A DNA stretch of 64,000 nucleotides from Sphaerolaimus hirsutus (Eukaryota; Nematoda; Chromadorea; Monhysterida; Sphaerolaimidae). Both the position numbers and the translations under genes were made by a program. The notes under the pieces are model-generated. The model was not told the origin of the DNA. It saw only the letters and a list, made by a program, of their open reading frames with translations, and searched no databases. How positions within the stretch are numbered: position 1 is the stretch's first letter; each line of letters opens with the position of its first letter. Shown here one piece after another: positions 13,301 through 23,809 of this stretch. The stretch is from the NCBI GenBank assembly GCA_964036195.1, contig OZ038457.1:17635147-17699146 (forward strand), in the 5' to 3' direction.

Positions 13301-16300
13301 GTGGGTGGAGCTAGAGAGGTGAAATTTTGGGTGAAAACTCAGAACACCTGATATACTACCTGTTATACTACCTACTACCTGATATAGTACTGGCATTTCA
13401 AAAAATTTCTGGCGAAATAATACCCCCCCCCTCGAAATACCCCCCTCATTTAACCCCCCCCTCAAAAATCTCACTCTGACAGAATAAACCCCCTGGGGGT
13501 ATTTCGAGGCAATACGGTATTTAGTACACGAAACACGGCCACATATTCGCAAGAGTAACCGGGCGTGATGTAAAATTTCGCTCCCTCCATCGCGTTGGTC
13601 AAGGTGAAGCCTCTGACCAGCATGATGGCCAGCACGACGAAGGGCATCAGCGACGTAACGTAGACAACCTGTAATGCGGCGCGATAAAAAGTACTAGAAC
13701 ACCATGAAAACAGATGGAATGAGTTCACCTTGCCGAGGCTTTTAACGCCGAACATGAGGCACAGGAAGACGACCAGGGGGCAGTCCCAGACCCTGTAAAA
13801 TGTCAAATGACGTGCAATGTGTCAAAAGTCATGTAAAATGTTCTGTAAAATGGCAACCGATTTGCCATTTTGCAGGACATTTTACATGACTTTGGACACT
13901 TTGCACGACATCCCAGAGTCTGGGACTGGCACCAGCCAGGCGACGGCGAGCGAGAGGACCAGCCTCCACATAGGGTAGCCGGTGCCGGGCGCGTCGCCCA
14001 TCGCGAGCATGTCGTACAGGTAGTTCCTGTATTTATATGCCTAGCTTGCACTACTGCAAACGGCGCCGCAAAATATATACCCTAAATCCTCGAATAAAAC
14101 CCCAGGGGGAGTTATTATTTCCTCAGACGTTTTGGAGGGGGAGTTATTCAAGGGGGGAGTTATTCGAGGAGAGTAGTTATTTTTTCCTTGGAAACCTTCG
14201 ACTTTATTCATTGCATGGATGTAATCTGTAAACTTATGTAATTCATGTATTTATCTGTCAGACAACGACAAAAAGGTGTGTATACCAGAGTTGTACAAAT
14301 ACCGGTATTTTTGGAAAACGTAAACGTAAACGTAAATACCTTTTCTCAATTTTAAGTATTGATACTAAAAGCGTAAAATACTTTGAAAGTACCCGGGTAA
14401 ACGTAAAAAAAACGTAAACGTAAAAATATTTTGAAGCACTCCCATCATCAGAGCGTGTGAAAAAAACCTCACCCATTTTTACAGTTTGATGGACATGATG
14501 AATAATGTGAAGTATTTATTCATTGTCAAGTACACAGTGAGTGGAATCTAATACACCCCGCACATAAGGTTTCCGCACGGGCAACTTTTGTGTGTTTATA
14601 ATTGCGATTTGTGATGACGATGTGCTAGGGGGGGGCTGATTTTTGTATCAAAAATTAGCCAGAACATTTCATTACAAAGTATAAAATTCCAGCCCCCCAA
14701 ACTTTATCGTACCCCCCTAGCGTTATTGTAGAAGTGAACTTCTGTTCCTGGCGCATGAACTTTTGTCTACACCAATTTCATTTTTTTTTATCATGCTCGC
14801 CATTTAAACATTTATATAACCTCATTTATTGTTCACTAGGTCGTCTGTATTATTAGTAATTTAAATTCCAAGGCCTTGGTATCGTTATCGCCTGCTACTA
14901 TTACATTACAATACATGGTGCTCTTGTTATAAACTTTGAAATGTTGCCCATCTATATGTCCGTATATTATAACGTCTCGTGATCTACCTGTCGTATGTTA
15001 AAAGTCTTTGTCTTTTTCGCTTATGTAAAAAGGATATCCATGACTCGCGAAGCCACCCGTGGTATTGTTGGTGAAATGAAATGAATGAAATTTTGGGGAC
15101 TCTGCATGGGATAGGGGTAGGATAAAGCTAGGGTGCATTTTATACGTTGGTAGAGAAATGTTTTGTCTATCTTTTTCCACCAATATCAGCACCCTAGCGC
15201 ATTGTCATAATGAATCGCAATACATAAACACACCAAAAGTCGCCGCGCACGAACTTTATGCATAGGGTTTTGAAAATATTTCAAATAAATAGCAGTTTTT
15301 ATATTTTCCATATGATTTTTACGTTTTCCCTAGTACCCGGGTATTTTGGTCAGGAAAACGTAACAAAACGTAATGGTATTTTTGGAAAACGTAAACGTAA
15401 ACGTAAGTATAAATACCCAAATAACCGGGTATTTCCGGTAAACGTAAATACGTTTTTCCAACTCTGGTGTATACACTGCATACACATCATGTATCTGCTG
15501 CCGCTGCTGTAGACTAATATTCTTTTGTATTTTTGTATTGTATCGTTGTCATCCAACGGGGGAGTTATTCAAGAGGGGGAGTTATTCGAGGGGGGGGGGG
15601 TTATTTCTTATTCGCCTCGCCAACAGGGGGGAGTTATTCAAGGGGGGAGTTATTCGAGGAGAGTAGTTATTTTTTCCTTGGAAACCTTCGACTTTATTCA
15701 TTGCATGGATGTAATCTGTAAACTTATGTAATTTAATGTATTTATCTGTCAGACAACGACAAAAAGGTGTGTATACACTGCATACACATCATGTATCTGC
15801 TACCGCTGCTGTAGACTAATATTCTTTTGTATTTTTGTATTGTATCGTTGTCATCCAACGGGGGAGTTATTCAAGGGGGGAGTTATTCGAGGGGGGAGTT
15901 ATTCGAGGGGGGATCTTATTCGAGGATTTGCGGTAATATAATAAAATGCGTTCAAGGCTGATTTATGAATTTAATAACTTTTGACAATTTCACTACCGTA
16001 TTTCCTTGAAATACCCCCAGGGGGGTTTTTTAGAGTGAGAATTTTGAGGGGGTTAAACGGGGGGGGGGTATTTCGAGGGAGGGGGGGGGGTTATTATTTC
16101 GCCAGACGTATGCAGACGTAGAAAAATTCAACAATAAGCATCATGTATAAGAGCGGTAGTTCGAGGGGTGTATTTCGAGGGGGGATTTCGATGATATACG
16201 GTAGTTAACTACTGTGTGCAGCGACAATAGAATCACACGAAAAACTGCCCTACCCCCCTAAAATGCATCACCCCCGGACAGCCGCATCATTAGCAGTAGC

Positions 16301-18490
16301 ACACCTGAAAAACTCCTCCGCGGGTGGACTGGGCACAGTGATATTGAGGTTCATTCGCTGCTCGTGGTACACCTGCCATTCGTGCACGAAACTATTGAAC
16401 ACGGTGTCGGTCATCCACGACATGACGCTGGTGTTCCTCGTGTCGTAGACCGACTGAAGGGTTGAGTAGTCGAAAATGTTGACACACTCGAATGGGGCTG
16501 GAAAGTATTTTTGGTTGTGTTGCGGCAGTGACAATGAGATTGGTAACCCTCGTAGGTAATTGGTTTCTGTTTCTGATTAATTCCCGCTCGAACAACTTCA
16601 CTTTACAAAATGCTGCACGTAAGTGAGAGTTCAATAAATTACGACCACTCTGGAAAATCTTTTGAAAACTGTTTTCACTGAGTTATTATGAAATCCATTT
16701 TTTTGTCAGATACTTAACTATGCCGATACCTAACTACCTGTGCTGACACTGCCGAGAATACCGATTTCATTCACACAGTATTTTGAAAAATTGCTTACGA
16801 AAAGAAACTCTCCTCGAAAAAAAACCCTTTCAGTTGTCAGATGAAAAATAATTTGGTTTAAGCTCGCCGAACCCAGCCAACTACCGGTAGTTTGGTTGCA
16901 GAATCTCGCACGATGACAGGTCGTGTTGAACCAGTAGGCACCCTTGTGGACAGAGTCGTCGAAAATCCTATGCGAGCACATTTTGTCCTCGTTCACGGAA
17001 ATGCAATCTGCGGTTGGGTCGCGCGAGGCTTTTGCAGTATAAGCTGTAGTTATTTGATGAAGTTTATAAATTTAAATTGCCCGGAGACTGTTTAGGGCAG
17101 CAATGCAAAATGTGTAAAAATCCTGTCAAATGCGGTGTCCAATGAACAACGCCAGACAAATTTCTCATGTGTCGTGTTTTACACGGCATTTGTATTTTTG
17201 CATGACATTTTTGACACAATTCACAGGATTCCGGAAAAGCCCTTGGTGGCCCCAGTTCACGGGCGGTGTAAAATCTCAAACAAATGGGTTCTCGCTGGCG
17301 AACAAAAAGAATAAAAGCCGGGCGATTTAATTTTGCTCCCGTCAACCGACTGTGCGTGTTCCACCAATTGTCGCAATGCTGCCACCAGAGACCGCGGAAG
17401 TCCCACGAAAGGCCCCAGTAGATGATTATCCACGTGATGATCACATTGTAATACACGCTCACGGTGAATGCTATCCAAATCATCGACCAGCCGACACCTG
17501 TACATTTGCGATTTTAAAAATTACCTGGTTGTACACCGTCCACCCAAGCTCAGTACCTACTCAAAGAAGCTCAAAAAGGCAACAAAAAGCGAAACAATTC
17601 ATTTCGCGCAAAATTCTTACGAAAAAAACACATCAATTTGAATGACTCCAGACTCCACAGTCAAAAAACCAAAAAGAAATTTAGGTGGGAGGGAACTCGA
17701 ATACATACCTATATAAGCTAATAAAAATTGAAATTTACATGCAAAAGAAAATGTACGCATTGAGTTAGCGTTTGGCACTTCGCCATTCAAAGAAGTTTAC
17801 CTACCTACATTCGCGTTAGACTTTTTCTAGGTACCTAGTATAACCTGCAAACATGGGCGACATCTTCGTAAATAGCTGGACGGGGCCCTTGCCGGCGTAC
17901 TGGCCCAGCGTCAACTCCAGATAGAATACCTGCGGCGCAAACCTGTTAAACGCGACAATTTACCGACGTCACAAAACTCTGAACTCACTGGCAGTCCGAC
18001 CGCGAACAGCGCGATGCCGTAGGGAATGAGAAATGCACCTCCGCCGAACTTGTAACACAGGTAGGGGAAGCGCCATAGATTGCCCTGGGGGCACTACCAG
18101 ACCATGTAAAATGTCATGTAAAATGTAAAATGTCATGTAAAGTGTCAAAAGTCATGTAAAATTCCCTGTAAAATTGCAAGCGTTCGTCCACCATTCTACA
18201 GGGAATCCTACATGATCTTTGCCACTTTGCGGGACACTTCAAATCTCACAGGGCCTTTTACAGTGTCCGGAAGCGGCACCAGCCCGATGGCGTAGCCCAT
18301 GGTGGCCAGGAAGAACTCGATCTCGCTGTCCCAGTGGCCGCGCGCCTTCTTCACGTCGGTGGACGAGCCGCGGTCGGCTGGCGACTGGGCCGGCTTGTCC
18401 TTGAGCCGGCGCACGGCCAGGATCCGCTGCGTGGCGCTCTCGGACCGAGTCTGCGTGCGCTCCTCGCTGCCCTGCGGCCCGTGCGATGAT
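7316..18490 (-). CDS. Sodium-dependent SLC6-type neurotransmitter/amino-acid symporter, 5' end missing
   Basis: Exons in transcript order: 18490-18280, 18084-17989, 17929-17845, 17497-17351, 17007-16885, 16497-16305, 14026-13933, 13773-13729, 13668-13560, 12279-12126, 12052-11833, 9316-9167, 8873-8601, 8529-8374 and 7555-7316, in phase throughout, about 764 codons. Family signatures are clear: TM1 [18 protein letters not shown], then [18 protein letters not shown], the large outer loop with paired Cys, [16 protein letters not shown] in TM6, NCCTS, and LLGLDSQ in TM8. These place it in the plasma-membrane Na+/Cl- coupled symporter family; the substrate cannot be named. Two introns are palindromic elements (18085-18279 inside the TM1 signature and 13774-13932, which lacks an AG). 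The last exon has a possible internal donor at AAA|GTGAGA, so the C-terminus is uncertain. First exon(s) upstream of 18490 were not found. Confidence 0.88.
7655..7795. repeat. GATATCGA-rich element with GTTCAAAC ends
   Basis: Starts ggttcaaacgatatatcg and ends atcctttgaaccctag, with AT-rich gaatatcgat words between. Similar sequence flanks 2800-2890 and 4340-4475. Confidence 0.5.
8118..8344. repeat. TACCGTATTACCTCGAA foldback element with ATG microsatellite
   Basis: Ends taccgtattacctcgaatta and gaggaaatacggta. It contains C-runs and a short (GAT)n tract near 8304-8322. It sits just downstream of exon 14 of the SLC6 gene. Confidence 0.7.
9475..9715. repeat. Array of GCGCCATGGCGC palindromes
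   Basis: Dense, imperfect repetition of gcgccatggcgcttttggcg and gcgcttggcgc words. Almost every unit is itself palindromic. Open frames across it are compositional artefacts. Related arrays lie at 10640-10810 and 41820-41900. Confidence 0.8.
9736..10157. repeat. Foldback element with long terminal inverted repeats
   Basis: Left end ttagacgccgtttacatgga followed by tttttgtgacgactcgacaa pairs with the right end near 10105-10157. The interior is also palindromic around agcgaatatgcaggccaaat and its complement near 10030. Confidence 0.7.
10303..10545. repeat. TACCGTATTTCC foldback element
   Basis: Begins accgtatttccttgacattt and contains a second left-type end (accgtatttcctcgaaatac) at about 10464, so two partial copies may be joined. 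Confidence 0.55.
10640..10810. repeat. Second GCGCCATGGCGC palindromic array
   Basis: Repeats ggcgcttggcgccattaccc, gcgccatggcgcttttggcg and similar words, as at 9475-9715. It ends before a 'tccatcactagcgctggcac' junction shared with the host element. Confidence 0.75.
10935..11717. mobile_element. hAT-like element, CAGAGTTG ends, 8-bp target duplication
   Basis: Ends CAGAGTTG and CAACTCTG. The flanks 10927-10934 and 11718-11725 are both ccagcact. Sub-terminal arms (ataccggtatttttggaaag, gtgtaagtgtaaatacactt) are inverted. No transposase ORF. Confidence 0.85.
12300..13520. repeat. TACCGTATTTC-family element split by a 755-bp foldback
   Basis: A left part with C-rich cgaaataccccactc words (12300-12500) and a right end (ggggtatttcgaggcaatac, to 13520) flank an unrelated foldback at 12605-13360. 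Open frames are not coding. Confidence 0.55.
12605..13360. repeat. 755-bp foldback element with 180-bp arms
   Basis: The left arm 12605-12790 (catatcaggtgttttgagtt, then gctccacccactgcggaact) is the inverted complement of 13180-13360. The central 390 bp is AT-rich and unique. It lies in the SLC6 intron between exons 9 and 10. Confidence 0.8.
13774..13932 (-). mobile_element. Introner-like element in SLC6, without an AG acceptor
   Basis: On the coding strand exon 7 ends TGGCTG, followed by GTGCCAGTCCCAGAC; the element ends GGTCTGGGACTGCCCCCTG, followed by GTCGTCTTCCTG. The in-frame junction (Ala-Trp-Leu-Val-Val-Phe-Leu) matches SLC6 TM4, so removal must run from GT to TG. The flanks share only CTG. 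No in-frame AG alternative is visible. Confidence 0.75.
14078..15940. repeat. Tandemly duplicated TACCGTATTTC-type sequence
   Basis: The block 14140-14285 plus 15475-15560 is nearly identical to 15630-15865: gagagtagttattttttcc, gaaaccttcgactttattc, catcatgtatctgctgccgc and tgtatcgttgtcatccaacg occur in the same order. The first copy is interrupted by the hAT-like element at 14286-15466. Confidence 0.75.
14286..15466. mobile_element. hAT-like element, CAGAGTTG ends, 8-bp target duplication
   Basis: Ends CAGAGTTG and CAACTCTG. The flanks 14278-14285 and 15467-15474 are both gtgtatac. Sub-terminal arms with ataccggtatttttggaaaa and cgtaaacgtaaatac are inverted, as in the relative at 10935-11717, but the centre is unrelated. 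Confidence 0.87.
15993..16203. repeat. TACCGTATTTCCTTGAA foldback element
   Basis: Begins taccgtatttccttgaaata and ends gatttcgatgatatacggta, with long G-runs between. Confidence 0.75.
17095..17245. mobile_element. Degenerate introner-like element inside an SLC6 intron
   Basis: Retains the arm words caaaatgtgtaaaaatcctgt and gcatgacatttttgacacaa and the hairpin layout, but the ends have decayed. It sits within the intron between exons 4 and 5. Confidence 0.5.
18085..18279 (-). mobile_element. Introner-like element splitting the SLC6 TM1 signature
   Basis: On the coding strand the donor is CTG|GTGCCGCTTCCGGACA and the acceptor is GTCTGGTAGTGCCCCCAG|GGC. It divides the invariant TM1 signature between GYAIGL and GNLWRF. 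GT and AG are both carried by the element. Arms containing catgtaaaatgtaaaatgtc pair. Confidence 0.85.
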
Positions 18491-20320
18491 CTGTGATGGT
18501 GTGGTTGTTGTGCGAGAGAATGTAAATACCGTATAGGTATCCTTGAATAAGACCCCTCCCTTGAATAACGTTACCCCTTGAAAAACTCCCCCCTGCAAAA
18601 CCTCTGACGAAAAAATAACTCCCCTGGGGTCTTATTCGAGGATATACGGTAGTAGTTATTTTACCTGATGGGTACAACTTGAAAAGCTTCTAAGATTATT
18701 TAAATTACGAACGTTGATTGCTGTTTTGAGATTGAAATTGAATTTCAAATTGAAAGTCTCCATCACAACTCCAAGCGCCGGTTCGGCAAGTGGATAAATG
18801 ACAAAAATTTTTTTTCGTTTAGTTGTCATTGTTATTTTAAGTGAAATCACCAGTAAACGCATAAGTAACAAGTAAATCCACCAATTAAAAAACTTGCCAC
18901 TTAGAAATTGACTTGTTCACTTATAGGTTGTCACCTGACTGCCCACTCAAGACCTCACTAATTTCAATGACTTCTCTATTTCCTTGTGCTGGGATTTGAT
19001 CCCACAACAAAACCTGCATTCACTATTCACCTGCTATTTATGCTCAACCCGCGTCGCTTCGCTACACCCCCGTCATCTTCAAAGCTAGCCGCCATCAGAA
19101 CTGCTTGCGAAAAAATACTTCGGGAGAGTACGACTGCAAGTGCCGTTTATCACCACCGAAAGTCGAATTTCAGTCGGTTCGGTATGGATGAAAAATCCGG
19201 CGTGGCGGAACTCTCATCAATTCACGAATTGGTTGAAGTCAACCTCGGATACCGCCGTCAGGTTAGCCACGAGATGTTTACTTCTTGCGAATTTCTTTTT
19301 GATTGCTGCACCTGTTATGTCGGCGGTGCCGCGGCGAACGTTTTTATTCAAGGGTCTTGGATGTGAAATTGTTTGTGCGATTCCGGTCATATCACTGTTC
19401 GACCACGCTGATGTTAAATTTTGTGGCTGGGATGTAAATTAGCTCGATGGGTGGTTTTACTTTTTAGTTAGACAATAATACGCACCCCAAATGCGCATCA
19501 ATGTGGTTCTTGTAACTCACGGCCACTAGAGAAATCTGATGTAAACAACAACTCCTCAGGGGAGTTATTCGAAGGTCTTCACTAATAGATAATTTCCGAC
19601 ACAATAACAGTCGCGCTGTCGGAAAACCTGTCGGCTAATTTAATTACTTCCCAGGAAGAAATAATGCCAGACAGTATTCGATAACGCCGTCTCTGCAACC
19701 CAAATAATTCACTCTCAAATGAGAACCTAAATTAACCGGCTGGCACAAAGCGAGCAGTAGATGGAAACGACAGTTGGGTAGCTGCCATTTTTATTTTACA
19801 ATGCCAAAGAGGGCAGCTGACCGCCGCGTAAATTGGAGCAGAAAAGCACCAGCTGCTATTAGGTTGTGCAGTACAGCGACAAAGAGTGTGCGCTTTCTCA
19901 AGCGTAAATATGTACCTATTCTACTTTCAGTATCTGTTCCGTTTTGTGTTATTTTGTACCATTTTCGAACGTCTTGCACCGGTGATGTCTGATGTCACAC
20001 CTTAAAATGAAATTTACCATATCCCATTTGAATGAACGAACAAACAAACATTCAATTTATTTTACAAACATTCAATTTATTTTACGTCACGTCACTGTCA
20101 CACTTCTCTATTTGATTTTTGTAGGTAATTTTTCACATCATTATTCATCAAAATATGGTATCATTCATTGTAAAGCTTCTGTCCGTTCAGTATATAAGGT
20201 CGAAGTGTTTTTATTTGTATGTATTTATAAGCCGATGTCTCTCGCCTTGCAGTCCCGCCGACTGGCACGATAGAAAACTGTAAACTTGAGGCGTATAGGC
20301 AGCTTACAGAAAAAGTAAAA
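18491..20320. other. Spacer without a recognisable gene
   Basis: Contains one TACCGTAT foldback element (18527-18651, ends taccgtat and atacggta). Otherwise it is AT-rich, without recognisable coding sequence or RNA genes. The missing first exon(s) of the SLC6 gene may lie here. Open frames at 18986-19442 show no family similarity. Confidence 0.5.
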
Positions 20321-20329
20321 TCTAATCCA

Positions 20330-21285
20330 TGCTTAGGTAATGCAGCGCGTGGGAAGCGGACGCATAATGCGCGCACTCATTTCCAACGCTCATCTCCAAA
20401 CAAACACGGCCGGAAAAAACCGACCCATCGCAAGCACATGCACCAAAGTGTCGCTTCTCCTCCGCTGCTCTCGGTGCAGCGCAGCGCGCGCTGGGTAAAA
20501 GCATGCAGCTGGCCCAGGCGCGGCGCTTATAAGCAGCCATACCAGAGTACCGCCCTGACGCATGCATACCCGACGCATTGTAGCCGCAGTGAAGCCGTAG
20601 CCCGACGCCCGTGCAGGACCAAGACACAAAGGAAGCGGCAGCCCTGTTCGCCGTCGAGTGCCGCCGTTCTACGCGGCGCTGCCGCACTGCATTTATCGAT
20701 GCACTGCTAGCGCGGCGCTTTTTCGATCGCGCGCACACACGCCGGCGAGCGGCCACTGCGAATTGCGATGCGAGCACTCGCATTTTGTGCCGCGCGTAAG
20801 CCCTTTGCAAATGGCCTGGCGTGGCCTTTTGGCTGAAAATTAGCGCCGGCGCCGCGGCGCTCACTGATGAAGTGGGTGAAGCTGCACGCGATTGACCCCA
20901 TCCAATCCTGCCCGTTTTGTTGGTGTAATCCAGTTAACTTATGCCCGCGCTTTGCCCCACCACAAGTAACCAACGTTCCCTTCATGTGAACTGGGCTCAT
21001 TCATGTCCCACTGGTCATTTCATCGCGCTGTAGTGCAGCGACACGAACGAGCGGCACGATATGTGACGCGCGGGCGCTGGTTCATTGCCCCCCCCCACTC
21101 ATCGGCGGCAGCACACGCAGTGCCGTGCATGGAACCAGGCCGGCGCGCCGAGAAACAACGATCGACGCAACGCGTTGCACTGCACTGCGTTTAGTCGGCT
21201 ACCCGCTCAATTAGGTCGACTAATGCGACCCGCTTGCGTAAAACTGGTGGAATGATTGTGTTGGTGGAAGAGTATAAATCAATAG
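20330..21285. promoter_or_regulatory. CpG-rich block with a TATA-like site
   Basis: This stretch is GC-rich and dense in CG dinucleotides, in contrast with its AT-rich surroundings. A TATAAAT word at 21273-21279 follows it and faces the EFA6-type gene. Long open frames on both strands (for example 20322-20864) are what such composition produces and have no recognisable domains. It could be a promoter or an unmethylated island for the gene at 23.8 kb or for the divergent SLC6 gene; this is inference from composition only. Confidence 0.4.
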
Positions 21286-21987
21286 TGCATTGCGCAACGG
21301 TGTACTATGCAAGTGCGATTTTTACTCGATTTTATTCCAACATTACTTATGGTATGTACTCGTAGGAAAGACATTATCATGATCATCAGACAATTGAGTT
21401 CCTTATAAATTTTTCTCCGCTTCAAGCACATGGACATATTTAAAGCACTTGGTTTTACAATAAATTGTGCTACTTTATATTTACGTTTTGCTCGTTTTAC
21501 AAACAGTAGTGTAAGCTTTAGTTTGAGGTGCAGACAGGTTGATTCAGCTGTCTGCCGCGTGCCGCCTCATGAAAAAAATGGTTTTCACCGCCCCCCCCCC
21601 CGCAAAATTTCTGCATTCACATGAAAAATATAGGTAGGTATTCAATAATCGTAGTGTAAGAAGAGAAATTATAAATATATTTCGTAGGTTTTCCTTTGCG
21701 GCGCTTCTGATCGTTTTACCTGGCAATTAACAGAATAAATACACGATTCAATATCTTTGTCTAAATTCCAACGTTGCGGTGTCTATAATCTCCGATAAAT
21801 GGACGAAATCTCGCCCACTGTTCCGAATGTTTCCTTCTATCCACAGATGAATACAGAGTAAAAGTGCGAGAGAGTTTGTGCCGGCCGGCAGTGGCACTGT
21901 TTATCACAACTGAATCGGGGCGGCGCGCGGAAACTGCATGCGATTGTTTGCACCGGCCGCCCGCCGCACCGACGGAAGTTGCACAGG

Positions 21988-22380
21988 TGTCAGTCCCAGA
22001 CGCTGTAAAGTGTAAAAGACCCTGTAAAGTGTCATGTGTCACCCTGTAAGATGTCAGATGTCATGTAAAAGACCCTGTAAAGTGTCAACTGTTATTTAAA
22101 AGACCCTGTCAAGTGTCATGTGTAGCCAAATCTTATTGCATCGTATCCTAATCTTATGTATCTATATACAGATCTTACTTATTGACAATAGATTTGGATA
22201 AGATACAATAAGATTTGGATACAAATGACACTTTACAGGGTTTTTTACATGACATTTTACAATTAACAGGGTCTTTACATGACACCTGACATTTTACAGG
22301 GCATTTTACATGACACATGACATTTTACAGGGTCTCTTACACATTACAGGGTCTCTTACTGGGTCTGGGACTGCCCCCAG
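21988..22380 (+). mobile_element. Long introner-like element, possibly in a 5' exon of the EFA6-type gene
   Basis: The left junction CACAG|GTGTCAGTCCCAGACG and right junction GGGTCTGGGACTGCCCCCAG|GTG match the intron-forming family in plus sense. At 393 bp it is the longest copy: it holds several aagaccctgtaaagtgtca repeats around a core with aaatcttattgcatcgtatc, a core type also found at 38760-38870. If transcribed it would be spliced from a 5' exon of the downstream gene. Flanking coding potential is unclear. Confidence 0.65.
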
Positions 22381-23809
22381 GTGTGGCGCGGCTCTGATAA
22401 AGTGATAAGAGAGTGGAAAGGTCGATTTTCCGGCGGCGACCAGAGGTGTCGGTCGCGTCACGCCTCGCGGGGGCCAAGGCCGAGCCGATTTGCTCCGCTT
22501 TGCTGTATTTTGTAGCGTTTCGCGGGATCACATATTCACGGAAACCCTCGAGAATTTTGCGGCCAAAACCAAGGCCGCGAACACTTGGGACGTTCATAAT
22601 GGGAACCATATTTTCATTGGATATTTTTTTGCGGAAATTTTTGCAACCGCGCCAGCGCCGCCCAGAACTTCTACATAAATTGAGATACTTTATTTACATA
22701 TGCGGTACCATACGCAGATAAATATTCAGGTACTCTATGAATGGAAACCTAATTGCTTTATTGACGTTATTGTGCACGCGAACGTCGTGTTCCTTCAATG
22801 ACTGTTGGTATAGAGCGCGACCATAAAAGCATGGTACAAGTATTTATAATATGAAAACATTTTATTGCATTTTCCATGCATTGCTAAGTATTTATATACC
22901 TGCATACATACGCATTTATACGCCGCAATCGCCACACAGGGAGAATTGTAGCATACAAAGTGCGCAGGAGATTTTCCAAAACATTTTTACTAAAAATAAA
23001 GCACCGCCGCGTATCGCCTGTCTTTTTGAGCACGACTAAATTTTATTTTTACAATAATTTTCGAACAGAACATGTGGCGCGAGTATCCAGTCCCGGCGCC
23101 CGGCGCTCACGTTTCAAATAACAGCCACTTGAAATTGCGATTGCCGTTGCTGCTAAAAAATTAGCGCCGCTCTATTTGCACATTGCAACTCAGTGCGGCG
23201 CTTCTAATAGATCATTCTATGCCTGTTTAGAAGTTAAAAAGCAAAGACGTGCGACGGCTAACTGACACATAAGACGTCTAGATCTCGTGAAAGTGGGAGG
23301 CAAAAATGACGGAAATTATGATGCAGCAGAATGGATTGAACGGTTAGCGATATGACATCCTCGGGCGAGGTTTTATTAGCGGCAAAATGTATTATTGTAT
23401 TTCAAATAATTCCCTGTCCGATCCAATGTGGTTCTGATTTGCAGCTTGTAGTAAAAAAAGTACATGGACTTCCAGATACGAAAAACTATTATGTCTGAAA
23501 AATCTGTTGGAAAAGTCCGTTTTCGCACCTGCTCTCTATCATGCCATGCAATGGCCCCACGCATACTAGTGTACACCCGAAATTTCGGAAACTGATTAAT
23601 CAGTTTTTAGCAAATTTGAGTTTACCGAATGGAGTCAGTCAACTGTTGTTCGATAGAGGTCGAAAATGCTGCATTCTGTCACTCAAATATGTTCTAAACA
23701 GATTTATCAATTTCTGAAATTTAGGTCGTAAATGAATATGTAGAGTCAAATTTTGTTCCACGAAAACCAGCAATGTAGTAAAATACACACAAACATCACC
23801 CCGCCGCAG
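22381..23809. other. Spacer upstream of the EFA6-type exons, nothing recognised
   Basis: GC-rich to about 22680, then AT-rich. The open frames at 22337-22721 on either strand have no recognisable motif. Missing 5' exons of the downstream gene are expected between here and 21 kb. Confidence 0.4.

Noticed and set aside
14078-15940. Regularly spaced repeats that could suggest a CRISPR-like array
   Set aside because: Repeats are long, few and inverted or tandem foldback units in animal DNA, without constant repeat and unique spacer structure.
20322-20864. Long minus-strand ORF of 180 residues
   Set aside because: It lies in the CpG-rich block where stop codons are rare in several frames; the protein is Arg/Ala/Cys-rich without domain features.
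22337-22721. ORFs on both strands next to the long introner-like copy
   Set aside because: No family match; the minus-strand frame would not have GT and AG at the element, so a non-coding or short 5' exon on the plus strand is more likely.
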